Source of the DNA: Mesorhizobium_K quangtriensis
GTDB lineage: Bacteria > Pseudomonadota > Alphaproteobacteria > Rhizobiales > Rhizobiaceae
NCBI RefSeq assembly: GCF_040081925.1
Contig: NZ_JBEBMF010000001.1
Location: forward strand, 1,364,001 to 1,428,000
Length of the DNA: 64,000 nucleotides
Direction: 5' to 3'
Shown: piece after piece, positions 7,976-17,035 of the stretch
How positions within the stretch are numbered: the first letter of the stretch is position 1
How the letters are laid out: every line of letters starts with the position of its first letter
Program-made: the position numbers and the translations under genes
Notes under the pieces: model-generated
Database searches by the model: none
Told to the model about the DNA's origin: nothing
What the model saw: only the letters and a program-made list of their open reading frames with translations

Positions 7976-8139
7976 GCCTTGGCTGAGGCAGGACAGCACA
8001 GGTTTTCGCGATTTCCGCCATCATTTCGACACCTGAAACGCGCCACGCCTTTGCATAACACGGCAACATTCCTTCCCTTTCGCGGGGAACTGTGGATGAT
8101 GCCAACCGATCTCCAGCGCCTCACTCAGGGAGCCGCCGC

Positions 8140-9414
8140 TTGTTCGTTTCCTTTTTTCCCAAGCCGAAGCTCTTTTTTATGTCCTTCGTGTTCTGGTCCG
8201 CGGTCGCGATGGCATTCTGGTATCTCGCCGGCCGCGACCTTGGCGCGGTATTCGGAATGCCACCGGCGGCAGCGGATGCGGAGCCGGTCGTCGGAGCTTC
8301 CTACTTCTGGACGCCAGAGTTCCTCTGGTTCTACATCTATTTCGTCGTCGCCGTCGGGCTCTTTGCAGGCTTCTGGTTCCTGCGGTCTCCGCATCCCTGG
8401 CAATACTGGTCGATCCTCGGCAGCGCCCTGATCCTTTTCTCGACCTACTTCTCGGTGCAGGTCAGCGTTGCGATCAACAACTGGCGTCGCCCGTTCTTCG
8501 ACGCGGTCCAGAACGCGTTGACGACACCCGGTTCGGTGGAGGCGGCGGAGCTCTACCGCTTGATCCTGATCTTCACTCAGATTGCGTTCCTGTGGATCGC
8601 GGTCTACGTCGCGACGCGCTTTTTCGTCAGCCACTACATCTTCCGCTGGCGCACGGCGATGAACGACTACTACATGTCGCACTGGACTCGCCTGCGCCAT
8701 ATCGAGGGTGCTTCGCAGCGTATTCAGGAGGATACGATGCGCTTTGCCCAGACTGTCGAAGGTCTGGGTGTCAGCATGGTAGACGCGGTGATGACGCTGA
8801 TCGCCTTCCTGCCGATCCTATACGGCCTGTCATCTCAGGTCACTGAACTGCCGCTCGTTGGCGAAATCCCCGCGCCGCTGGTCTGGGCCGCGATCTTCTG
8901 GTCACTGTTCGGGACGGTCCTGCTAGCCGTCGTCGGCATCAAGCTGCCGGGTCTGGAGTTTCGCAATCAGCGTGTCGAGGCCGCCTATCGTAAGGAACTG
9001 GTCTACGGTGAGGATTTCGAGGACCGGGCGCAGCCGCTAACGGTTCGCGAATTGTTCGCCAACGTGCGCAAGAACTATTTCCGCCTCTATTTCCACTACA
9101 TGTATTTCAACGTCGCCCGTTCGTTCTACATTCAGGCGGACAACATCTTCGGCTATCTCATCCTCATACCAACCATCGCCGCCGGCAAGATCACCTTCGG
9201 TGTCCTGCAGCAGATTTTGACGGCGTTCTCGCAGGTCAGTTCGTCGTTCCAGTATCTCGTTAACGCATGGCCGACGATCGTCGAGCTGCTTTCGATCCAC
9301 AAGCGCCTGAAGTCCTTCGAGGCGGTCCTTAAAGGCGAGGACCTCCCGGATATCGACCGGCGCTACCTGGATCGCGAGGCGTCCGGAATACCTCCCCAGG
9401 ATCAGCCCGCCTGA
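8140..9414 (+). CDS. bacA: SbmA/BacA-family peptide transporter
   Basis: An inner-membrane protein of about 424 residues homologous to SbmA/BacA, which takes up antimicrobial and proline-rich peptides using the proton gradient. In rhizobia it is needed for survival against plant peptides. The start is placed at the TTG at 8140 because the product then begins MFVSFFPKPKLFF, the conserved family N-terminus. AGGGAG lies seven bases upstream. A GTG at 8092 would add 16 unrelated residues. Conserved blocks include NNWRRPFFDAVQNAL and ADNIFGYLILIPTIAAGKIT. Several membrane segments are evident. It converges with the next gene. Confidence 0.9.
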   Translation: MFVSFFPKPKLFFMSFVFWSAVAMAFWYLAGRDLGAVFGMPPAAADAEPVVGASYFWTPEFLWFYIYFVVAVGLFAGFWFLRSPHPWQYWSILGSALILFSTYFSVQVSVAINNWRRPFFDAVQNALTTPGSVEAAELYRLILIFTQIAFLWIAVYVATRFFVSHYIFRWRTAMNDYYMSHWTRLRHIEGASQRIQEDTMRFAQTVEGLGVSMVDAVMTLIAFLPILYGLSSQVTELPLVGEIPAPLVWAAIFWSLFGTVLLAVVGIKLPGLEFRNQRVEAAYRKELVYGEDFEDRAQPLTVRELFANVRKNYFRLYFHYMYFNVARSFYIQADNIFGYLILIPTIAAGKITFGVLQQILTAFSQVSSSFQYLVNAWPTIVELLSIHKRLKSFEAVLKGEDLPDIDRRYLDREASGIPPQDQPA

Positions 9415-9434
9415 TCTGGAAACAGCCGGCGGCC

Positions 9435-10469
9435 TCAGCCGCCTGCGTCCGGCGCTGCCGTCGCGCCTTCGGCCTTTCGCGTCCGCCGCAGATAGTCCGC
9501 ATAGCTGGTGCAAACGACGTCCGCCTTGACGCATACCTCTTCGGCGAACTGTTCCAGCGCCTTCCAGTATGCGCCGTCATTCATCAGCGTGAAGTGGAAG
9601 CCGAGCTGAAGCGGGGCTCGTGCGCCTGAATATTCGCGCTCGAACGCTGCCGTGAAGGCGTCGTATGTCCGCGCCTGGAACGCGGCCGCTTCATCCGGAC
9701 GGTCGAAGCCGCCCGAGTGCCGGACGAACAGATTATAGTCCATGGCGATGACGCGTCTGGCTTTCGGCCCCTCGGGAATCTGCGGCAGCGCGAAACGCTC
9801 TGTGCCGCTTTCGACATGTGGCTCGACCGGACCCCTGGAGATTGCGCTTGCATCGTAGCGAAAGCTGGCTTCGTCCAGCGCGTTGTAAAGTGCCGCGCTC
9901 GTGCTGAGATAAGGCGCGCGGAAACCGGAGATGGCGCTTTCTGCAAACCCGCGCCAGTCGGCAGGCTCGCCCTCAATGCCATTAATCGTATAGGCGTCCC
10001 GCATGATACGCTTGAAGGAGGCGAACTCATCCAGCCATTGCGCCTTCGTCCACTTCCCGCCGTCGAAATGGCCGCATCCGTGGCTGGCGATCTCGTGGCC
10101 TTCGGCAGCCGCGCCCCTGATCTCATCCAGCCGGTCGGCAACTTCCTGACGCGTCTGTGCGAAGCCGACATTCGAGCCGCCGACCGCGTGTCCGGGCGGC
10201 TTGTATTCCTTGCGCATGTCGCGGGAGAGCAGGAACACGCAGGAAAGAAAGTAGGTGAAGCGTGCGCCTGTCTTTGCTGCAAGGGCGCGGCTTCGCTTCC
10301 ACTGCGCGATGTCGTGCGCACCATCAAAGGAAATGATTACATATTGCGGCTTGTTGCCTGGCATCCCGGCCAGGTCGGACACTCCGATCTGGACAGCGCC
10401 CGCATGGGTCGTCGCGACAAACGTGACGGCAAGGGAAACTGAAAGCGCGACGCGGCAGGCAACAGGCAT
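9435..10469 (-). CDS. Exported polysaccharide deacetylase family protein
   Basis: A protein of about 344 residues with an N-terminal signal peptide (hydrophobic to about THAGAVQ) and a NodB-like deacetylase fold. The first motif is VIISFDGAHD, which replaces the usual TFDDG. The second, ASHGCGHFDGG, supplies metal-binding histidines. A later FRAPYLS block matches the R/P motif. The family removes acetyl groups from carbohydrates. The altered first motif makes the exact activity uncertain. The start is ATG 10469, and a GTG at 10475 is equally possible. The stop lies in a GC hairpin (9428-9443) shared with the end of the BacA gene. Confidence 0.8.
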   Translation of the reverse strand: MPVACRVALSVSLAVTFVATTHAGAVQIGVSDLAGMPGNKPQYVIISFDGAHDIAQWKRSRALAAKTGARFTYFLSCVFLLSRDMRKEYKPPGHAVGGSNVGFAQTRQEVADRLDEIRGAAAEGHEIASHGCGHFDGGKWTKAQWLDEFASFKRIMRDAYTINGIEGEPADWRGFAESAISGFRAPYLSTSAALYNALDEASFRYDASAISRGPVEPHVESGTERFALPQIPEGPKARRVIAMDYNLFVRHSGGFDRPDEAAAFQARTYDAFTAAFEREYSGARAPLQLGFHFTLMNDGAYWKALEQFAEEVCVKADVVCTSYADYLRRTRKAEGATAAPDAGG

Positions 10470-10655
10470 GGACACTCGTATTCTCGGTGGCTAATCCTTT
10501 GCCGGTAGCCGGCAAATGTGGCTTGTCTGGGTTGCTGCGGTCTTTCGCAGCCCTGCAAATTTCGTTCGCCCCCTTCCATGCCGTCAAAATTCCGCTAAAA
10601 CGCACGCTCACAACGGAGCCCTGCCAGTGAAGGGCGGGCGATTCAGGGAAAAAAA

Positions 10656-11321
10656 GTGTCGGACGACAGCTTCTTCCGCGAGGTCAACGAGGAAATCCGC
10701 CAGGATAAGGCGAAGCAGATCTGGGACCGCTATGGCCCATGGGCGCTGGCGATCGCGCTTCTGGTGGTGCTCGGCACGGCGGCTTTCGTCGCGTGGGAAT
10801 ACTGGACGACCCAGCGCGCCAACCGTTCGGGCGACGCTTTCTCGCAGGCGCTGACACTCGCTAACGAAGGCCGCAACGACGAGGCGCTGGGCGCGCTTCA
10901 GCAGCTCGAGGGCGACGGCTACGGCGCTTATCCGCTGCTGGCCCGCATGCGCGCGGCCACCGTGTTGGCCGCCAAGGGCGACACGGCAGGCGCGGTAGCG
11001 AGCTTCGACCAGGTTGCCGCCGACACCTCCATTCCCGCTGCCATCCGCGACATGGCGCGGCTGCGCGCGGCGCTGATCCTCGTGGATAGCGGCAATTATG
11101 GCGACGTGTCCTCCCGTGCGGAAACACTGACAGGTGACACCAACCCGTTGCGTCATACGGCGCGCGAGGCACTCGGCCTAGCCGCCTGGAAGGAAGGGCG
11201 TTCGGCCGACGCGCTGGTTCTCTTCGAGCAGATCGCGGCCGACAATGAGGCGCCGCAGAACAACCGCCAGCGCGCCACGGTCATGGCGGAGCTGATCAAG
11301 GGCCAGGGCGCGGCGTCGTGA
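10656..11321 (+). CDS. YfgM-like tetratricopeptide membrane protein
   Basis: A 221-residue protein with a cytoplasmic N-terminus, one membrane segment (ALAIALLVVLGTAAFVAW, about residues 29-46) and a periplasmic TPR_21-like helical repeat region. The start is the GTG at 10656. It lies directly upstream of der, like yfgM beside bamB-der in enterobacteria, where YfgM is an ancillary subunit of the SecYEG translocon linked to periplasmic chaperones. No bamB gene is present between them here. The role is inferred from family and position. Confidence 0.8.
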   Translation: MSDDSFFREVNEEIRQDKAKQIWDRYGPWALAIALLVVLGTAAFVAWEYWTTQRANRSGDAFSQALTLANEGRNDEALGALQQLEGDGYGAYPLLARMRAATVLAAKGDTAGAVASFDQVAADTSIPAAIRDMARLRAALILVDSGNYGDVSSRAETLTGDTNPLRHTAREALGLAAWKEGRSADALVLFEQIAADNEAPQNNRQRATVMAELIKGQGAAS

Positions 11322-11325
11322 GCGG

Positions 11326-12756
11326 ATGGCCTTCAAAGCGGCAATCATAGGTCGACCCAACGTCGGCAAGTCCACGCTTTTCAACCGATTGGCCGGCCGC
11401 AGGCTGGCGCTCGTCGACGATACGCCGGGCGTGACGCGCGACCGCCGCATCCACCCGGCAAAACTCTACGATCTTCAATTCGATGTTATCGACACTGCCG
11501 GTTTCGAGGTCGCGGCCGCCGGCACGTTGCAGGCGCGCATGCGCGAGCAGACCGAGATCGCCATACGCGAGGCCGACCTCGTCTTCTTCATGATCGATGC
11601 CAAGGCTGGCCTGACGCCTGACGACCGCACCTTCGCCGAGATCGTCAGGAAGTCAGGCAAGCCGGTGGTTCTCGTCGCCAACAAGTCCGAGGCGCGCTGT
11701 GCGCAGGCCGGCTTGCTCGAAGGCTACGAGCTTGGTCTCGGCGAGCCCGTCGCCATCTCTGCCGAACATGGGCAGGGCCTGCCCGATCTTCGTGACGCCG
11801 TCATCGAGGCGATCGGCGAGGAACGCGCCTTTGCTGACGATGAAGACGAGGATGATATCGTCGCCGTCAGCGACACGCTGGTCGGCGAGGACATTTCCGA
11901 TCCCGACGCCGAGCCGGCCTATGACGAGACGAAGCCGATGCGCATCGCCGTCATCGGCCGTCCGAATGCCGGCAAGTCGACGCTGATCAATGCGCTGATC
12001 GGCGAGGAGCGCCTGTTGACCGGTCCCGAAGCCGGCATCACCCGCGATTCCATCTCCGTCGACTGGGAATGGCGCGGGCGCGCCATGAAGCTCTTCGACA
12101 CCGCCGGCATGCGCCGCAAGGCCAAGGTCCAGGAGAAGCTTGAGAAGCTCTCGGTCGCCGATGGCTTGCGCGCCATCCGTTTCGCGGAAGTCGTGATCGT
12201 CGTCCTCGATTCGACCATCCCCTTCGAGAAGCAGGATCTCCAACTCGCCGACCTCATCATCCGCGAGGGCAGGGCGGCCGTCATAGCCTTCAACAAATGG
12301 GACCTGATCGACAATCCTCAGGAGGCGCTTGCCGAGTTGCGCGAAAAGACGACACGGCTGCTGCCGCAGGTGCGCGGCATTCAGGCGGTGCCGGTGTCGG
12401 CCGAGACCGGGCGCGGCCTCGACCGGCTGATGGACGCCGTGCTGAAGACCCACCGCATCTGGAACACCCGTATCTCGACAGCGCGGCTTAACCGCTGGCT
12501 GGAGAAGACGGTCGGCCACCATCCGCCGCCCGCCGTCTCGGGTCGTCGGCTGAAGATCAAGTACATTACCCAGGTGAAGACGCGTCCCCCGGGCTTCGTC
12601 CTGTCCTGCACGCGTCCCGACGAGGTACCGGCCTCGTACGTCCGTTATCTGGTTAACGGACTGCGAGAAACTTTCGACATTCCCGGCGTGCCGGTGCGCG
12701 TTTCCATCAGCGCGTCGGACAATCCCTACGCATCGCGGGCCAAGAAGAAGAAATAG
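11326..12756 (+). CDS. der: Ribosome biogenesis GTPase Der (EngA)
   Basis: A 476-residue GTPase with two tandem G domains and a C-terminal KH-like domain, required for 50S subunit assembly. The first P-loop is GRPNVGKST (near residue 9), followed by DTPGVTRDR and DTAGFE. The second is GRPNAGKST (near residue 211), followed by DTAGMRRKAKV and NKWD. The first domain has NKSE where NKxD is usual. The acidic linker between the domains (DDEDEDDIVAV) is typical. It starts 4 bases after the YfgM-like gene, so both form an operon. A weak GC hairpin follows the stop at 12757-12773. Confidence 0.95.
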   Translation: MAFKAAIIGRPNVGKSTLFNRLAGRRLALVDDTPGVTRDRRIHPAKLYDLQFDVIDTAGFEVAAAGTLQARMREQTEIAIREADLVFFMIDAKAGLTPDDRTFAEIVRKSGKPVVLVANKSEARCAQAGLLEGYELGLGEPVAISAEHGQGLPDLRDAVIEAIGEERAFADDEDEDDIVAVSDTLVGEDISDPDAEPAYDETKPMRIAVIGRPNAGKSTLINALIGEERLLTGPEAGITRDSISVDWEWRGRAMKLFDTAGMRRKAKVQEKLEKLSVADGLRAIRFAEVVIVVLDSTIPFEKQDLQLADLIIREGRAAVIAFNKWDLIDNPQEALAELREKTTRLLPQVRGIQAVPVSAETGRGLDRLMDAVLKTHRIWNTRISTARLNRWLEKTVGHHPPPAVSGRRLKIKYITQVKTRPPGFVLSCTRPDEVPASYVRYLVNGLRETFDIPGVPVRVSISASDNPYASRAKKKK

Positions 12757-12878
12757 TGCGGCGTCCTGCCGCAAAATCCTGCCACATTGTGGCCGAAACC
12801 TCCCCGTTAACCGGACATCAAGGTTAATGCCGCAGTCTGCCCTCCAGTGGGTTAGTCGCGTCCCTGGAGAGTTGTTCT

Positions 12879-14051
12879 GTGCATCGACGAGTGATGCGGC
12901 ACGTCGCCGCCACCAGCCGAGACAAGCGTTCCTTCCTGTCTCCGTTCATCATTGGCCTTGGCATGTGGATCGGCTTCCCGACCGTCGCCGCCTACCAGGA
13001 CATGGCCAGCATGGTGTCGGGCATTGAGGCGCAGAGCACGCGCTGGAACGCCGTCCTCGAGCGCTCCGCAGCCGGTTCGGTCCACGCCGCCGAGATGCCG
13101 TTCGTCGATTCCGACATCAAGACGGCCTCGATTGCCGGCTCGGGCATCGCAGCGCCCGGCATCGGCAAGGTGTCGCTCCGCGCCAAGATCGCCAACCCAA
13201 TTCCTGACGAAGCCCGCATCAGCCGCTCCGACAAGCGCGCGCGCCTTGTGCAGGTCGCGCCCGTGAAGCCGCCGAGAACCTTCGACGCCGGCTCCATGTT
13301 CAAGCGCACCAGCCTGCTCGTCGGACCGAAGACCGGCGAGGTCAAGATGGCCTTCGCCATCCCCGATATCCGCGGCAAGGAAGTCGAGATCGCGACCGCC
13401 TTCTACATGAAGGCGAACAAGAAGCCGTCGCCCGGCGTTCCGGCGGTTCTTGCCAGCCTCGTCAACAATGACAAACCCGACATCCTTGCCACCGCATATG
13501 CACCGGCGCAGCCGGACTATGCCAGCGCCTCGCCGTTCGAGAGCCTGATGAAGGATCCGAACGATACCGGCCGCTTCATTCCGCCGACCGTCAAGGGCGA
13601 CCATGCCTGGATGAACAAGCCGTTGCCGCCCGAGGTGTTTTCCTCCAAGGAGCAGAAATGCCTCGCCAACGCGATCTATTTCGAGGCACGCGGCGAAAGC
13701 CTGCGCGGCCAGGCGGCCGTGGCGCAGGTGGTGCTCAACCGCGTTCGCAACCCGACCTACCCGGGCACGATCTGCGGCGTCGTCTACCAGAACCAGCATC
13801 TGAAGAACCGCTGCCAGTTCTCCTTCGCCTGCGACGGCAAGAAGGACGTGATCAACAATCGCAAGATCTACAAAACCGCCGAGGACATCGCGATGGCGGT
13901 CACTGCCGGCAAGATCTTCCTGCCCGAGGTCGCGTCCTCGACACACTACTACGCGCAATATGTCAGCCCCGGCTGGGCGCGCTCGATGCAGAAGATGAAG
14001 AAGATCGGCCTGCACATTTTCTATCGCACCTATGGCGGCGGCTGGAGCTGA
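12879..14051 (+). CDS. SleB/CwlJ-type cell wall hydrolase
   Basis: A 390-residue protein with an N-terminal hydrophobic anchor or uncleaved signal (about residues 18-35), a low-complexity linker, and a C-terminal Hydrolase_2 (SleB) domain from about residue 255. The domain shows CLANAIYFEARGES with the probable catalytic glutamate, VLNRVRNPTYPGTICGVVYQ, and CQFSFACDG. SleB domains are lytic transglycosylases acting on peptidoglycan. In non-sporing alphaproteobacteria they are thought to act in growth or division. The GTG at 12879 has GGAGAG seven bases upstream. Confidence 0.85.
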   Translation: MHRRVMRHVAATSRDKRSFLSPFIIGLGMWIGFPTVAAYQDMASMVSGIEAQSTRWNAVLERSAAGSVHAAEMPFVDSDIKTASIAGSGIAAPGIGKVSLRAKIANPIPDEARISRSDKRARLVQVAPVKPPRTFDAGSMFKRTSLLVGPKTGEVKMAFAIPDIRGKEVEIATAFYMKANKKPSPGVPAVLASLVNNDKPDILATAYAPAQPDYASASPFESLMKDPNDTGRFIPPTVKGDHAWMNKPLPPEVFSSKEQKCLANAIYFEARGESLRGQAAVAQVVLNRVRNPTYPGTICGVVYQNQHLKNRCQFSFACDGKKDVINNRKIYKTAEDIAMAVTAGKIFLPEVASSTHYYAQYVSPGWARSMQKMKKIGLHIFYRTYGGGWS

Positions 14052-14194
14052 GGCCTGTTACGCCGAGTCCGGCGGCCTCCTGCGGCGGGATTCGCCACCT
14101 GCCCGAACCGGAAACAGGCGCGCACTATGTCGCACTTCGACAACTAACTGTTTTATAAGGATAATTTAGCCCAAAGATATGCTCTTTGCCCGGC

Positions 14195-14223
14195 TTGACG
14201 GGGCGGAGGGCCCTAACTATGTT
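14195..14223 (+). promoter_or_regulatory. Putative promoter of the F0 ATP synthase operon
   Basis: TTGACG (14195-14200), a 17-base spacer and TATGTT (14218-14223) lie about 57 bases before atpI. They are a good match to a housekeeping promoter and the best candidate in this intergenic stretch. Confidence 0.5.
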
Positions 14224-14280
14224 GCGCGCGACTTGGAGCGGACGGGAAAGCAGCCCGCTGGCCGGGGCATGGAGGTTGCG

Positions 14281-14688
14281 ATGGCCGTCAATAGCGAGCC
14301 AGACGAAACCGGAAAAACCGGGCCACACGGACAGCAAAAAGCGGACCCACGCGACGACGACCTCGACCGCCGCCGTCGAAATCTCGAAGCATCCCTTGCC
14401 ACGAGACAGCCGGTTCGGCAGGAGAGGGAGGAAGGCGCCAGCGGCGTCACCGGCTACGGCCAGGCAATGAAGCTGTCCAGCGAGTTTATCGCTGGTGTCG
14501 GCGTCGGAGCGGGCCTCGGCTGGATGATTGACAGGTTTGCGGGCAGTTCGCCCTGGGGTCTGATCGTCTTCCTGCTACTCGGCTTTGCCGCGGGCGTTCT
14601 GAACGTCATGCGCTCGGTCGGGAAGGTCGCCGAGTTTGGCCAAGGGTCGAAGCACGGGTCAAACCGTGAGCCGGACCAGCGGCGCTAG
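14281..14688 (+). CDS. atpI: ATP synthase subunit I
   Basis: A 135-residue membrane protein encoded first in the F0 operon. After a charged, probably cytoplasmic N-terminal 60 residues there are two transmembrane helices (about 70-88 and 96-112) with the AtpI/AtpQ pattern GVGVGAGLGWMIDRFAGSSPWG. Subunit I helps assemble the c-ring and may carry magnesium. The ATG at 14281 has GGAGG five bases upstream. Upstream in-frame codons lack a ribosome site. Confidence 0.88.
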   Translation: MAVNSEPDETGKTGPHGQQKADPRDDDLDRRRRNLEASLATRQPVRQEREEGASGVTGYGQAMKLSSEFIAGVGVGAGLGWMIDRFAGSSPWGLIVFLLLGFAAGVLNVMRSVGKVAEFGQGSKHGSNREPDQRR

Positions 14689-14758
14689 AGATTGAATTGT
14701 CCCGGGTCCGCCGGGGTTTGGAACGAACAGAGGCCGGTGCGGCCTCGGGGGATAGCAA

Positions 14759-15520
14759 GTGGCTTCACCGGACAAGGTCGATCCGATCCACCAGTTTGCG
14801 ATCAACAAGATCGTCGATCTCCATATCGGCGGCTTTGATGTGTCCTTCACCAATTCCTCGCTGTTCATGGTCGTGACGGTCGTCCTGACCAGCGCCTTCC
14901 TCTATTTCGCGACGTCGAGCCGCGCTGTGGTTCCCTCGCGCATGCAGTCCGTTGCCGAGATGTCCTACGAGTTCATCGCCAACATGCTGCGCGATGCCGC
15001 CGGCAAACAGGGCATGCGGTTCTTCCCGCTCGTCTTCTCGCTCTTCATGTTCGTGCTGGTGGCCAACCTGCTTGGCATGTTCCCGTATTTCTTCACGGTC
15101 ACGAGCCACATCATCGTCACCTTCTGTCTGGCGATGCTGGTCATCCTGACCGTCATTGGCTACGGCCTTTACAAGCATGGTCTGCACTTCTTCCATCTGT
15201 TCGTTCCGAGCGGCGTTCCCGGCATCCTGCTGCCGCTCGTCGTGGCGATCGAGGTGATCTCGTTCCTGTCGCGCCCGATCAGCCTTTCGGTTCGTCTGTT
15301 CGCCAACATGCTGGCCGGCCATATCACGCTTAAGGTCTTCTCGGGCTTCGTCGTGTCGCTCTCCGCGCTCGGCATCGGCGGCATGGCCGGCGCGGTCCTG
15401 CCGCTCGGCATGGCCGTCGCGCTCACCGGCCTCGAATTCCTGGTGTCCTTCCTCCAGGCGTATGTCTTCGCGGTCCTGACCTGCATGTATCTCAACGACG
15501 CGATCCATCCGGGTCACTGA
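14759..15520 (+). CDS. atpB: F0F1 ATP synthase subunit a
   Basis: A 253-residue integral membrane subunit forming the proton half-channels against the c-ring. It has six or so hydrophobic segments. The conserved arginine that meets the c-subunit carboxylate is in RPISLSVRLFANMLAGH (near residue 180). The start is a GTG at 14759. It lies in the atpI-atpB-atpE-atpF'-atpF operon. The F1 genes are not in the window, as is normal for Rhizobiales. Confidence 0.95.
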   Translation: MASPDKVDPIHQFAINKIVDLHIGGFDVSFTNSSLFMVVTVVLTSAFLYFATSSRAVVPSRMQSVAEMSYEFIANMLRDAAGKQGMRFFPLVFSLFMFVLVANLLGMFPYFFTVTSHIIVTFCLAMLVILTVIGYGLYKHGLHFFHLFVPSGVPGILLPLVVAIEVISFLSRPISLSVRLFANMLAGHITLKVFSGFVVSLSALGIGGMAGAVLPLGMAVALTGLEFLVSFLQAYVFAVLTCMYLNDAIHPGH

Positions 15521-15536
15521 GGAAACACCAGAAACG

Positions 15537-15551
15537 CCGGCACGGTGCCGG
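15537..15551 (+). promoter_or_regulatory. GC hairpin upstream of atpE
   Basis: CCGGCAC (15537-15543) and GTGCCGG (15545-15551) form a near-perfect dyad between atpB and atpE. There is no T tract. It may protect the downstream mRNA or mark a processing point. Confidence 0.4.
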
Positions 15552-15589
15552 TTCAACGAAACGTTCCAGATCTACCAAGGAGTTGAAAA

Positions 15590-15814
15590 ATGGAAGCTGA
15601 AGCAGCACGGTACATCGGCGCTGGTATTGCATGCCTGGGCATGGGCGGAGCCGGTATCGGCCTTGGCACCATCTTCGGAAACTATCTGGCGGGCGCGCTG
15701 CGCAACCCGTCGGCAGCCGACGGCCAGTTCGGCCGCTTGATTTTCGGCTTCGCCGTGACGGAAGCTCTGGGCATTTTCTCGCTGCTCATCGCCCTGCTGG
15801 CGCTGTTCGGCTGA
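15590..15814 (+). CDS. atpE: F0F1 ATP synthase subunit c
   Basis: A 74-residue, two-helix proteolipid that oligomerises into the rotating c-ring. Helix 1 carries the glycine pattern GMGGAGIGLGTIFG, the polar loop is LRNPSAADGQ, and helix 2 has the proton-carrying glutamate in FAVTEALGIFSLL. The ATG at 15590 follows AAGGAG. Hairpins lie on both sides of the gene, which may help make more of this high-copy subunit than of its neighbours. Confidence 0.97.
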   Translation: MEAEAARYIGAGIACLGMGGAGIGLGTIFGNYLAGALRNPSAADGQFGRLIFGFAVTEALGIFSLLIALLALFG

Positions 15815-15831
15815 TACCTGCTGTCCGCTTT

Positions 15832-15858
15832 GAGCCCGGCCGCTCGCGCGGCGGGCTC
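15832..15858 (+). promoter_or_regulatory. Strong GC hairpin between atpE and atpF'
   Basis: GAGCCC (15832-15837) pairs with GGGCTC (15853-15858), and GCCGC (15839-15843) pairs with GCGGC (15848-15852), with one bulged G and a TCGC loop. It lacks a T tract, so it is more likely an RNA-stability or partial attenuation element than a full terminator. Confidence 0.5.
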
Positions 15859-15875
15859 CGGTTCGAGGACCTGAG

Positions 15876-16514
15876 ATGTTCGTGACGGAAGCCTACGGGC
15901 AAGAAACCGCGCCTGCCACAGAAGGCGGGCATGGCGAAGCGCCGGCTGACGCCGGTTATGACGCCGCTGCACCGGCGGATGCCGGACACGCGGCCGGCAC
16001 GGAAGTGCCGCATGACGGGGGCCATAGCTCGGCCTTCCCGCCCTTCGATTCCTCCACGTTCCCGTCCCAGATCCTCTGGCTCGCGATCACCTTCGGGCTG
16101 TTCTACATCTTCCTGAAGAAAGTCATCGTGCCGCGCCTTGGCGCGATACTGGACGTGCGCCAGACGCGTATTGCCCAAGACATCGAGCAGGCGACCAAGA
16201 TGAAGGCCGACGCCGACGCCGCGGTTGCCGCCTACGAGCAGAAACTTGCGGAGGCTCGCGGCAACGCCAACAAGATCGGCCAGCAGGCGCGCGACAACGC
16301 CAAGGTCGAGGCTGACACGAAGCGCAAGTCGATTGAGGCGAGCCTCGAGCAGAAGCTTGCCGACGCCGAGGCGCGTGTTGCCAAGATCAAGGATGCCGCC
16401 ATGCAGGACGTCGGCGCGATCGCCGAGGAGACTGCCTCTGCCATCGTCTCGGCGCTGGGTGGCAAGTCGACCAAGGGCGACGTCAGCGCCGCCGTAAAGT
16501 CGGTCAGGAGCTGA
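15876..16514 (+). CDS. atpF': F0F1 ATP synthase subunit b' (second b-type subunit)
   Basis: A 212-residue peripheral-stalk subunit. A long acidic, histidine- and alanine-rich N-terminal tail (about 55 residues) precedes one transmembrane helix (ILWLAITFGLFYIFLKKVIV, about residues 66-85). A charged coiled coil runs almost to the C-terminus. Photosynthetic and alphaproteobacterial ATP synthases use a b/b' heterodimer, and this is the b' (atpX/atpG) form. It starts after the hairpin that follows atpE and ends 4 bases before atpF. Confidence 0.93.
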   Translation: MFVTEAYGQETAPATEGGHGEAPADAGYDAAAPADAGHAAGTEVPHDGGHSSAFPPFDSSTFPSQILWLAITFGLFYIFLKKVIVPRLGAILDVRQTRIAQDIEQATKMKADADAAVAAYEQKLAEARGNANKIGQQARDNAKVEADTKRKSIEASLEQKLADAEARVAKIKDAAMQDVGAIAEETASAIVSALGGKSTKGDVSAAVKSVRS

Positions 16515-16518
16515 CGCC

Positions 16519-17010
16519 ATGGACGCGACATCCCTCGCATCGGTATGGACGACCGTAGCGCTGTTCATCTTCCTCGCCCTTCTGGTTTACCTGAAGGTTC
16601 CGGGCATGATCTCCAAGGCGCTCGATGCGCGCGCGGTCAAGATCAGGCACGATCTCGACGAGGCCCGCCGCCTGCGTGAAGAAGCGCAGGGCCTGCTGGC
16701 CGAGTTCCAGCAGAAGCGCAAGGAAGCCGAGAAGGAGGCAGCCGACATCCTGGCCGCCGCCAAGCGCGAGGCAGAGCTGCTGGTTGCCGACGCTCACAAG
16801 AAGAGCGAGGACTATGTGGCGCGCCGCACCGCCATGGCCGAGCAGAAGATCGCCCAGGCCGAGCGCGAGGCCGTCAACGAGGTGCGTTCCAGCGCCGTGG
16901 ACATCGCGGTCGAGGCTGCGCGCAAGCTGCTTGCCGACAATCCCGAGATCAAGGCCGGCGAGGAACTGTTCAAGTCGTCGCTGAGCGAACTGAAGTCGAA
17001 GCTGAACTGA
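16519..17010 (+). CDS. atpF: F0F1 ATP synthase subunit b
   Basis: A 163-residue peripheral-stalk subunit. A short N-terminus leads into a transmembrane helix (TVALFIFLALLVYLKVPGMI, about residues 11-30), followed by a long alanine-, glutamate- and lysine-rich coiled coil that docks on F1. It pairs with the b' subunit encoded just upstream. It is the last gene of the operon and is followed by a terminator hairpin. Confidence 0.95.
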   Translation: MDATSLASVWTTVALFIFLALLVYLKVPGMISKALDARAVKIRHDLDEARRLREEAQGLLAEFQQKRKEAEKEAADILAAAKREAELLVADAHKKSEDYVARRTAMAEQKIAQAEREAVNEVRSSAVDIAVEAARKLLADNPEIKAGEELFKSSLSELKSKLN

Positions 17011-17035
17011 GGTTTGGCCGGAAGGACCGAAGACG

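Noticed and set aside
11653..11700. NKSE instead of NKxD in the first G domain of Der as a sign of lost GTP specificity
   Set aside because: All other G motifs are intact, and a similar variant is common among alphaproteobacterial Der proteins as far as I recall.
12757..12773. TGCGGC/GCCGCA hairpin after der as a terminator
   Set aside because: The stem is only 6 base pairs and is followed by AAAATCC with no T run, so it was not listed as a separate feature.
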